Shown: piece after piece, positions 1 through 6,203 of the stretch
Layout of the letters: every line of letters starts with the position of its first letter
Position numbering within the stretch: the first letter of the stretch is position 1
NCBI GenBank assembly: GCA_025352915.1
Contig: JANXSA010000748.1
Coordinates: forward strand, 1-7,527
Reading direction: 5' to 3'
Origin: Rhodospirillales bacterium
GTDB taxonomy: Bacteria; Pseudomonadota; Alphaproteobacteria; Acetobacterales; Acetobacteraceae
Length of the DNA: 7,527 nt
Notes under the pieces: model-generated
Told to the model about the DNA's origin: nothing
The model's database searches: none
What the model saw: the letters and a program-made list of their open reading frames with translations, nothing else
Position numbers and translations under genes: made by a program

Positions 1-3000
1 CCATCGCCGCCATTGGCGGTGAAGTTCAGGATCACCACCGGGATGGCGGCGGGTGCGCCGGCCACCACCTGGCCGTCGGCGACGATCTGGGCGACGAAGC
101 CGCCATCGATGTCATACAGCGCGACGCTGCGGACTTTCTGGCCGGCGGCGAAATCCGGGTCGTAGGCGAAGCGCAGGCCGCCGAGTTGCGGGAAGCCGCC
201 ATTGCCGGGGGACAGGCCGGCGGCGAAGTTCAGGATGTTCAGCAGGCCCTGGGCCGTGGTGTCGAACACCATCAGTTTGTTGTCGAAGCGCAGGGCGTTT
301 TCGATATCGAGCTGGGAGAGGTTGCCGGCAGCGCCGTCGGGCGCGGGGTTGGCGATCTTGCCGCCATTGGCGTCGATCGAGCCGATCGAGGCGCGCAGGC
401 CACCACCGTTCTTCATCGAGACGACGACCGGCGTGTTGGACGGCAGGGCGGCCAGGGCGGCGTGGCTGTTGGCGTCGGCAGAGAGGTTGCCGAGGTTGGT
501 TTCCTGGGCGCGGCCGAAGACGCGGTCGCCTTCGAGGTAGACCGAGCTGAAGCCGAACTTGGCGCCGTCCTTGGCAATGATCACTGCGTCGATGGCGCTG
601 GTGATTGCCTGGACGGCCTTGCCTGTGCTGCTGCTGGCGATGATCTGTTGGGCCGTGTCGGTGGTCTTGTAGACCGCCTGGAGGGTGGACTGGTTGGCGG
701 CATAGGCACCGTTGGCGACGGAGTTCAGGGCGGCGGTATCGATCTCGCCGGTGGCGGTGAACGGCACCACGAGGCGGCCGAGATAGGAATACTCGGTGTC
801 GGTGGTGACGATCAGGACCGGCTTACCGTCCGCGCCGGTGACGGTGATCGGGTAGCTGTCGGTGGCTATGAAATCGGCATCATGGCCGGGGAAAGCGCCG
901 GGGACATCGTTGGCATCGCCCAGGCGCTCATGCCCGCCGCCGGCCACCATCACGTCGATGCCCGAGACCAGCGGCGCCAGCGCCTTGTTGCGGTCCAGCG
1001 AGTCGAGCTGATCCACCATGACGATCTTGTTGATCCCCATGCCGCGCAGCGCATCGACGCCGGTCTGGAGGTAGGCCGCGACTTCCTGCAGGTCGGAGGT
1101 GGCGGGGTTGGCGTCGTCTTTCGGGCGGGTGCCGTTGGGCGAGGTCTTGATCAGCAGCTCGTAGGTGGTCGAGCCGACGATGCCGATCTTTTCGCCGTTC
1201 ACCGTGACGACGGCATAGGGTGCGATCTTGCCCTTGATCGCCGAGGCTTCCTGGCCGGCAAACGCGTTGGTGGCGGTGCCGCCGAGCGAGGCATCGGACA
1301 GGCCGCGCAGCGAGGCGTCGGCGGAGACATCGAGGTTGGAGGTGATGAAGGGGAATTGCGCGCCAACCCATTTGCCCGACGCGGCAATCGCGCCGGACAC
1401 AACCGGCGAGCCGAGGTCGAATTCGTGGTTGCCCAGGGCCGAGGCGTTGACCCCGAAGGCGTTCATGATGGCGACATCGGGCCGCGCCAGGGCGGTGGCG
1501 CCGATGCCGGGGACGGCACTCAGCGACGGGTCGGCACCGGCCACCAGCCAGGGGCCGGGGATCCAGCTATCGCCCTCGGCCAGGGTCAGGGTGTTGGTGC
1601 TCTGGCTGCGGAACTTGTCGATCATGGCGCCCATGATCGGCGCGGTCTGCACCCCCAGCGTGCCGGACTCGCCGTAGAAATGCAGGATTTGCAGCACGTA
1701 GTTCGGCGCCTGTCCGCCGGGCGAGCCGGTCTCGACGCTGCTGTTCACTGCGGTGAAGGCCTTGTTGGTGCCGGCGACGCTCCGCTTGTCGGTCTTCGCC
1801 GCCGTGCCGCTCAGCCCGATGGTGTTGTCGAAGGTGGCAAAGGGCGATTGCGGCGAGGCGCCGAAGGAGATCGCGGTGCGCAGATTGTTGCCGCTGTCAT
1901 ACAGATGGATGCCGTCGCCGGCGGTGCTGAGCCCGACGCCCGACCCGGTATAGCTGCCGATCTGCAAGCCCGAGGGTGCGCCGGCGCCGAACCAGGTGTC
2001 CAGGAACGCCGCCTTCGCCGCCGCGGGGGCATTCGATTCGATGAAGATGACGGATTCGCCAGGAGCGATCGACGACACCCCGTTCAGCGCCACCGCGGCG
2101 GCCGGCGAGCCGGAACTGTCATCCATCTTCCAGCCGGCGAGATCGATGGCGAAGGCGGTGCTGTTGGTGACCTCGAACCAATCGGCCTTGACCGGGCTGC
2201 TGGTACTGGACCATGGCGCGATCTCGGAGACGAACAGCTTGCCGACAGTGCCGGGCGAGCCGATTTCCTGGGGACTGGCGGCGGCGGCGAAGGCGCCGTT
2301 GACGCCGATCGCGCTGGCGGTGGTGATCGGGGCGCCATTGACCGCGGCGGCGTTGTTGAAGCTAGTGAACGGGCCGATGGGCGAGGCGCCGAAGCTGATA
2401 TTGGCCTGGACCGCGCCCTTGGCGTCGAACAGGTTCACCGCGTCGCCGCCGGTGGACAGCCCGATGCTCTTGCCGGTGTAGCTGCCGATCTGCAATCCGG
2501 CCGGGGCATTGGCGCCGAACCAGGTGCTGGTGAAGCTGGCGATGGTGGTGGCGGGGTCGGCGGATTCGAGAAAGATCACCGACTCGCCCGGCGCGATGCT
2601 GGTGATGCCGTTCAGCGTGGCGGCGCTGGCGAAGACCGCCGAGCTGTCATCGAACGCCCAGCCGGTGATGTCGAGTGCCGCGGCGCTGTTGTTGGTCACC
2701 TCGAACCAGTCGGCGCCGACCGGGCTGTTGCCGCTGGACCACGGCGCCACCTCGGAGATGGAGACATTGGGCAGGGCCGGGGTCTCGACTGCGATGTCGG
2801 CCAGGCTCAGCGTGTAGTTCACCGTGGCGTCGGGCGTGGCGCCGACCCCGGTGTCATCGACCGCGACCGTCACGGCGTAGGATTTTTGGGTTTCGAAATC
2901 GAGCTTGGTGCCGGCCTTGAGGTACAGCACGCCGCCAGCCACATCGAAAGCCCCGGCGTCAGCGCCGGAGACCGAGAGCACGTTGGTGCCCAGCCCGTCA

Positions 3001-3986
3001 TCGGCCACCACGACATCGGCCAGCTTCACCCGCGCGGTGGTGTTGCTGTTCTCTTCCAGCTTGCTGGTGGTGTTTTGCAGCACGACGGAGGTGGGGGCGG
3101 CGTTCACCGCCGCCGACGGGGCATAGACCCACATCTGCGGATGGTCGAAATCGCCGCCGCCATTCTCGCTGACGATGTAGAGGTTGCCGGCATCGTCCAT
3201 CGTCAGCCCCTCATGCTGCTGATCGGCGAGCGAGAGCGGGTTGCCGGCATCGGACATGATGGTCAGCGTGCTGATCACGCTGCCGGCGCGATTGACCTCG
3301 AGCACTTTCCCGTCTTCCTGGCTCAACACCAGCAGGTTGCCGGTGGCGGCCCCGCCATCCAGCAGCGCCACGTTGGACAGGGCAAACACATCGGCGAAGT
3401 CGTTGAGCCCGAGCAGCGCGGGATCGAACAGGTTGGTCGAATTGACGGTGGTGGCGCTGCCGTTGGTGGCGGTGCCGGCCTTGAAGTCGATTCCGGTCTG
3501 GAACACGCCGAGCGGGGTCTTCTCCTTGACGAAGATATAGCCGCCGGTCTGCGGGTCGAAGCTCATGCCCTCCAGGCCGATATTGCCGATATCGGTGCCG
3601 AGCTTCACCGTGCTGGTGGCGGCGCGGCCCAGCGTGGTGCCGGCGGCGTAGGTGAACTCGACGGCCTGGCGGGTGCGTTCTTCGACCATGACGAACTTGC
3701 CGCCGCCGATATAGGCCAGGCCCTCGGGGTCGTAGAACTCGGTGCCCTGGGGACTGGAACCAGGCGCCAGCGTCATGGTGTCGATCAGCGCGCCGGTCTT
3801 GGAGACCTGGGTGATCGAGGTGCCGCCGTCGCCGACGACGAAGAGGGTGTCGGTGTCCGGGTTATAAGTGATGCCTGAGGTTTCCTGCGCCAACAGGTTG
3901 TTGACCGGTGCGGTGGAGCGCGTGGGCTCCGGCAAGTCGAAGCGGCCGATGCGGATATAGTTCGATAGGTTGAGATCGTTCGGCAT
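1..3986 (-). CDS. Large multidomain secreted-type protein: SdiA-regulated/phytase-like propeller, cadherin-like, two lamin-tail domains, 5'-nucleotidase-type metallophosphatase (C-terminus outside window)
   Basis: The frame is open for 1328 codons and runs off the left edge. Residues 1-290 resemble the SdiA-regulated/esterase-like phytase propeller, with repeated blade motifs such as DPEGLAYIGGGKFVMVEE, GNIGLEGMSFDP and HEGLTMDDAGNLYIVSENG. Residues about 295-400 look cadherin-like (LDFETQKSYAVTVAVDD). Two lamin-tail domains start near 405 and 582 (SEVAPWSS and SEIAPWSS, then ADWFEVTN). From 763 comes a calcineurin-type metallophosphatase with GD806, GNHEFD (852-857) and GGGH1019, then a 5'-nucleotidase C-terminal domain with GNLSADA (1166-1172), NGGGLR (1193-1198) and GGFPQ. 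The ATG at 3986 follows GGGGA by 5 nt and matches the family N-terminus as I recall it. There is no signal peptide, so type I or another non-Sec export is possible. Several metal ligands are replaced, so nucleotidase activity is uncertain. The domain calls are firm; the cellular role is inference. Confidence 0.92.
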   Translation of the reverse strand, partial: MPNDLNLSNYIRIGRFDLPEPTRSTAPVNNLLAQETSGITYNPDTDTLFVVGDGGTSITQVSKTGALIDTMTLAPGSSPQGTEFYDPEGLAYIGGGKFVMVEERTRQAVEFTYAAGTTLGRAATSTVKLGTDIGNIGLEGMSFDPQTGGYIFVKEKTPLGVFQTGIDFKAGTATNGSATTVNSTNLFDPALLGLNDFADVFALSNVALLDGGAATGNLLVLSQEDGKVLEVNRAGSVISTLTIMSDAGNPLSLADQQHEGLTMDDAGNLYIVSENGGGDFDHPQMWVYAPSAAVNAAPTSVVLQNTTSKLEENSNTTARVKLADVVVADDGLGTNVLSVSGADAGAFDVAGGVLYLKAGTKLDFETQKSYAVTVAVDDTGVGATPDATVNYTLSLADIAVETPALPNVSISEVAPWSSGNSPVGADWFEVTNNSAAALDITGWAFDDSSAVFASAATLNGITSIAPGESVIFLESADPATTIASFTSTWFGANAPAGLQIGSYTGKSIGLSTGGDAVNLFDAKGAVQANISFGASPIGPFTSFNNAAAVNGAPITTASAIGVNGAFAAAASPQEIGSPGTVGKLFVSEIAPWSSTSSPVKADWFEVTNSTAFAIDLAGWKMDDSSGSPAAAVALNGVSSIAPGESVIFIESNAPAAAKAAFLDTWFGAGAPSGLQIGSYTGSGVGLSTAGDGIHLYDSGNNLRTAISFGASPQSPFATFDNTIGLSGTAAKTDKRSVAGTNKAFTAVNSSVETGSPGGQAPNYVLQILHFYGESGTLGVQTAPIMGAMIDKFRSQSTNTLTLAEGDSWIPGPWLVAGADPSLSAVPGIGATALARPDVAIMNAFGVNASALGNHEFDLGSPVVSGAIAASGKWVGAQFPFITSNLDVSADASLRGLSDASLGGTATNAFAGQEASAIKGKIAPYAVVTVNGEKIGIVGSTTYELLIKTSPNGTRPKDDANPATSDLQEVAAYLQTGVDALRGMGINKIVMVDQLDSLDRNKALAPLVSGIDVMVAGGGHERLGDANDVPGAFPGHDADFIATDSYPITVTGADGKPVLIVTTDTEYSYLGRLVVPFTATGEIDTAALNSVANGAYAANQSTLQAVYKTTDTAQQIIASSSTGKAVQAITSAIDAVIIAKDGAKFGFSSVYLEGDRVFGRAQETNLGNLSADANSHAALAALPSNTPVVVSMKNGGGLRASIGSIDANGGKIANPAPDGAAGNLSQLDIENALRFDNKLMVFDTTAQGLLNILNFAAGLSPGNGGFPQLGGLRFAYDPDFAAGQKVRSVALYDIDGGFVAQIVADGQVVAGAPAAIPVVILNFTANGGD
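1716..2774 (-). repeat. Tandem duplication encoding two lamin-tail domains (528-bp period)
   Basis: Within the large minus-strand gene, residues about 405-581 and 582-757 are homologous copies spaced 176 residues apart. Similarity is visible in the DNA too: GATCTGCAA lies at 1959 and 2487, exactly 528 bp apart, and the segment around TGACCTCGAACCA recurs with few changes. Both copies keep the same landmarks: ADWFEVTN, APGESVIF, WFGA, LQIGSYTG, ISFGASP. Lamin-tail domains in bacterial extracellular proteins are often linked to nucleases and phosphatases and are thought to help in binding or anchoring. That role is inference here. Confidence 0.85.
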
Positions 3987-4193
3987 CGGAATCCCCGGTC
4001 GCGTTTCTGACGGAAGCCTGCGACCTATCAGCGTGGCGTGACGGTGCGATGACACCCCGGGGACAATCGGGTGAAAGCAATCCGGCGGCGGTGACGTTGG
4101 GCCGCCGAAGTTCATCCAACCGTCATGCGACGGACCGGCAACTGTCGCCATCGCCTGCTACCGCTGCCGCCTCGCAGAATTTCCAAGGCGCGC
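3987..4193. promoter_or_regulatory. Divergent intergenic region between the large minus-strand gene and the ABC importer genes
   Basis: These 207 bp separate two divergently oriented starts, so promoters for both directions should lie here. I could not identify convincing -35/-10 pairs. Visible structure is a perfect palindrome CCCCGGGG at 4055-4062, an inverted repeat CGGCGGC/GCCGCCG (4083-4089 with 4101-4107), and a short inverted repeat CCGTC-N4-GACGG at 4120-4133. Any of these could be an operator, but in GC-rich DNA such matches also arise by chance. Confidence 0.45.
3992..3996 (-). promoter_or_regulatory. Probable ribosome binding site of the large minus-strand gene
   Basis: Read on the minus strand, GGGGA lies 5 nt before the ATG at 3986. 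It is a modest Shine-Dalgarno match and supports that ATG. The frame stays open upstream and includes a GTG near 4055, but I see no better site or conserved-looking protein there. Confidence 0.5.
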
Positions 4194-5111
4194 ATGATCG
4201 GATTCCTGCTTTACCGCACCGGGCGGATGCTGGTCACCTTGTGGGTGATCGCCACCGTGGTGTTCGTGGCGACAAGGGTGACCGGCAATCCCATCGACTT
4301 CCTGATGCCGGAGGGGCTCGACGCCGCCTCGCGCGCCGAGATGATCGCCTATTGGGAACTCGACCGCTCGGTGCTGGAGCAATACTTGGCGTATTGGGCG
4401 GCCTTGGCACGCGGCGAGTTTGGCCTCGGCTTCATGGAGCGCCGGCCGGTTTCCACCATCTTTGCCGAACGCATCGGCCAGAGTGCCGCGCTGTTGGGCA
4501 CCACGCTATTCGTCACCATCGCCATCGGCGTACCGGTGGGCGTGCTGACGGCGATGTGGCGGCGGCGGCGCGCGGGCTCGGCGGTGCTGCTGCTTGCCTT
4601 CCTCGGCTATGCCATTCCGAATTTCGTGCTGGCGATCCTGTTGCTGCTGCTGTTCAGCTTCTGGCTTCACGTGCTGCCCAGCGCCGGCTCGGCAACGCCG
4701 CTGCACTACATCATGCCCACCATGGCGCTGTCGGCGTATTTCATCGCCGCCCTGGTCCGCTACACCCGCAACGCGATGCTCGATGTGCTGGGCCAGGACT
4801 ACATGCGCACCGCCTGGGCCAAGGGGCTGCCGCCGCACATCGTCATGCTGAAGCATGGTCTGCGCAACGCGCTGATCCCGGTGATCACCGTGATCGGTCT
4901 GCAAATGACCACCCTGGTGTCCGGAGCGGTGGTGATCGAGACCGTGTTCTCCTGGAACGGCGTGGGCGACCTGCTGGTTGGCGCCACCCTGCGCCGCGAC
5001 TACCCGGTGCTGCAATTCGGTGTGCTGATCGTGGCCTGCCTGGTGATCGTGGTGAACACCCTGGTCGACCTCGCCTACGCCGCGGTCGACCCGCGGGTGC
5101 GCCTGGCATGA
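4194..5111 (+). CDS. ABC transporter permease, DppB/OppB/NikB-like (peptide/nickel family)
   Basis: This 305-residue inner-membrane protein is one half of the channel of a binding-protein-dependent importer in the dipeptide/oligopeptide/nickel family. Hydrophobic segments lie near residues 9-28, 98-120, 130-157, 173-189, 229-250 and 274-293. The cytoplasmic EAA-type loop that contacts the ATPase is clear: DYMRTAWAKGLPPHIVMLKH (202-221), then GLRNALIPV. The end, VDPRVR, is typical of the family. The start is the ATG at 4194, 6 nt after AAGGC, because MIGFLLYRTGRMLVTLWVI matches the usual N-terminus. An in-frame ATG at 4125 would add an Arg-rich leader unlike the family. The protein is slightly shorter than DppB (about 339 residues) and close to NikB. 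It overlaps the next permease gene by 4 bp. The substrate cannot be told from sequence. Confidence 0.95.
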   Translation: MIGFLLYRTGRMLVTLWVIATVVFVATRVTGNPIDFLMPEGLDAASRAEMIAYWELDRSVLEQYLAYWAALARGEFGLGFMERRPVSTIFAERIGQSAALLGTTLFVTIAIGVPVGVLTAMWRRRRAGSAVLLLAFLGYAIPNFVLAILLLLLFSFWLHVLPSAGSATPLHYIMPTMALSAYFIAALVRYTRNAMLDVLGQDYMRTAWAKGLPPHIVMLKHGLRNALIPVITVIGLQMTTLVSGAVVIETVFSWNGVGDLLVGATLRRDYPVLQFGVLIVACLVIVVNTLVDLAYAAVDPRVRLA

Positions 5112-6004
5112 GCATCGCCCTCGGCCGCGCCGCCCGCCCCACCGCCGCCCCGGGACGCTGGCGGCCCAATTTTGCGGGCATCAATCCGCTGGTCGCCGCC
5201 GCCGTGATCCTGGCTGTGGCGCTGGTTGGGCTGGCGCTGCTGGCGCAATGGATCGCGCCGTTCGATCCGAACCAGCAGAAACTGCTGGCACGGCTGCGCC
5301 CGCCCATCGGCTTCGAGCGCGCCAACGCGGTGTACTGGCTCGGTACCGACCAGCTCGGCCGCGACATGTTGTCGCGCTGCCTGCACGGCCTGCGATTGTC
5401 GCTGGCTCTGGCATTCTTTGGCGGCCTTTTCGGTTTGGTGCTCGGCGTATCGATGGGGCTGCTCGCCGGATTGGCGCGAGGGCCTGTGGACGCCCTGTTG
5501 ATGGGTCTGGCGGACGTCAAGCTGTCGGTGCCGTTCACCCTGGTGGCGCTGCTGGTGATCGCGCTGGCCGGCACCTCGACCCAGGTGCTGCTGGTGGTCC
5601 TCGGCATGGCGTACTGGGCCCACTTCGCCCGGCTGGTGCGCGGCCAGGTGATCGCGCTGCGTGACATGCCCTATGTCGAGGCCGCGCGCGCCGTCGGCGC
5701 CACCCCGCTGCGCGTCGCCCTGCGCCACATGATCCCGAACCTGGTCTCGCCGGTGGTGGTGATGGCCACGCTCAACTTTTCCAACCTGATCCTGCTGGAA
5801 TCCTCGCTGTCATTCCTCGGCATCGGGGTCCAGCCGCCGACGGCCACGCTGGGATCAATGGTTGGGCAGGGGCGCGACTACATGGCCTCCGCCCCGTGGG
5901 TGGTGGCGGCACCCGCGGTGCTGATCGTGCTGGTGGCGCTGGTGGCAATGCTGCTGGGTGACCACCTGCGCGACCGCGTCGACGTCCGGCTGCGCGAACG
6001 ATGA
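5108..6004 (+). CDS. ABC transporter permease, DppC/OppC/NikC-like (peptide/nickel family)
   Basis: This 298-residue protein is the partner inner-membrane permease. Residues about 24-50 form the OppC N-terminal membrane segment (NPLVAAAVILAVALVGLALL). The family hallmark WLGTDQLGRDMLSR follows at 77-90. The ATPase-contacting EAA loop is YVEAARAVGATPLRVALRHM (189-208), then IPN. The later FSNLILLESSLSFLGIGVQP is also characteristic of DppC-type proteins. The ATG at 5108 sits in an ATGA overlap with the stop codon of the upstream permease gene. I see no good ribosome binding site, so translation is probably coupled to the upstream gene and the two subunits would be made in matched amounts. The protein ends LRER at a TGA just before the repeat-rich spacer. 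Nothing looks broken. Confidence 0.95.
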   Translation: MSIALGRAARPTAAPGRWRPNFAGINPLVAAAVILAVALVGLALLAQWIAPFDPNQQKLLARLRPPIGFERANAVYWLGTDQLGRDMLSRCLHGLRLSLALAFFGGLFGLVLGVSMGLLAGLARGPVDALLMGLADVKLSVPFTLVALLVIALAGTSTQVLLVVLGMAYWAHFARLVRGQVIALRDMPYVEAARAVGATPLRVALRHMIPNLVSPVVVMATLNFSNLILLESSLSFLGIGVQPPTATLGSMVGQGRDYMASAPWVVAAPAVLIVLVALVAMLLGDHLRDRVDVRLRER

Positions 6005-6023
6005 GGCCGACCATCAGGAGGCA

Positions 6024-6041
6024 AGAGCAGGGCTCTGCTCT
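6024..6041. repeat. Short inverted repeat just after the permease genes
   Basis: AGAGCA (6024-6029) and TGCTCT (6036-6041) form a 6-bp stem. A register-shifted alternative pairs AGAGC with GCTCT (6032-6036). It begins 20 bp after the permease stop codon. No T-run follows, so it is not a standard intrinsic terminator. Confidence 0.5.
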
Positions 6042-6048
6042 GCACCCG

Positions 6049-6128
6049 CCAGGGGCCAAGCCCCTGGACCTTAATGAACGGGTTTCCAAAGGCCCCCGGC
6101 CTTTGGTGGGTCCAGGGCAAAGCCCTGG
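6049..6128. repeat. Compound palindromic intergenic element (three adjacent hairpins with an alternative long-range stem)
   Basis: Three perfect stems with 3-nt loops lie in 80 bp: CCAGGGGC/GCCCCTGG (6049-6056 with 6060-6067), CCAAAGGCC/GGCCTTTGG (6086-6094 with 6098-6106), and CCAGGGC/GCCCTGG (6112-6118 with 6122-6128). In addition, CCCTGGACC (6062-6070) is the exact reverse complement of GGTCCAGGG (6109-6117), so the outer hairpins can instead pair with each other around the middle one. It resembles dispersed REP-like palindromes I recall from Acetobacteraceae and related genomes, though copy number cannot be judged here. It may act in mRNA stability or partial termination between permease and binding-protein genes. 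Confidence 0.8.
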
Positions 6129-6145
6129 CCTTGCCTTTCTTCACT

Positions 6146-6162
6146 TGTCACGCGCCCTGACA
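6146..6162. promoter_or_regulatory. Inverted repeat TGTCA-N7-TGACA, possible operator or promoter part
   Basis: TGTCA (6146-6150) and TGACA (6158-6162) form a dyad 42 bp before the likely start of the binding-protein gene. Its size and spacing fit a dimeric regulator site. A weak promoter could overlap, as TTGGCG at 6169 and TAGGAA at 6191 are spaced 16 bp apart. Neither reading is strong. Confidence 0.3.
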
Positions 6163-6191
6163 TTTCGTTTGGCGCAACAGTTTTCATGAGT

Positions 6192-6195
6192 AGGA
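6192..6195 (+). promoter_or_regulatory. Ribosome binding site that favours the ATG at 6204
   Basis: AGGA ends 8 nt before the ATG at 6204. The in-frame ATG at 6186 has no purine-rich stretch ahead of it (ACAGTTTTC). This site lies inside the coding sequence if 6186 were the start, so it argues for 6204. Confidence 0.5.
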
Positions 6196-6203
6196 ATGCC
6201 AAG

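Noticed and set aside
186..3878. Open reading frame of 1230 codons on the plus strand
   Set aside because: It lies antisense to the large minus-strand gene, whose translation carries clear domain motifs throughout. The plus-strand product is a low-complexity Gly/Ala/Asp/Arg/Val-rich chain with no recognisable domain. It fits an antisense shadow from strong G/C third-position bias.
3862..4119. Minus-strand frame of 85 codons crossing the start of the large gene
   Set aside because: It is in a different frame from the large gene, overlaps its coding start, and has no domain or good ribosome binding site.
4125..4193. Longer start for the DppB-like permease
   Set aside because: It would add 23 Arg-rich residues ahead of the normal family N-terminus. 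The ATG at 4194 has AAGGC at a suitable distance.
4506..5015. Minus-strand frames opposite the permeases (also 4885-5667 and 5075-5728)
   Set aside because: They are antisense to two well-supported membrane proteins and encode His/Gln/Arg-rich chains without family features.
4049..5107. Upstream in-frame extension of the second permease, giving a 651-residue product
   Set aside because: This stretch is out of frame with the DppB-like permease, which is clearly coded there. The extension is Arg/Ala/Gly-rich with no motif. The DppC-like protein begins naturally at 5108.
6112..6140. Intrinsic terminator at the third spacer hairpin
   Set aside because: The stem is strong, but the following bases (CCTTGCCTTTCTTC) lack a continuous T-run. 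I keep it as part of the palindromic element instead of calling a terminator.
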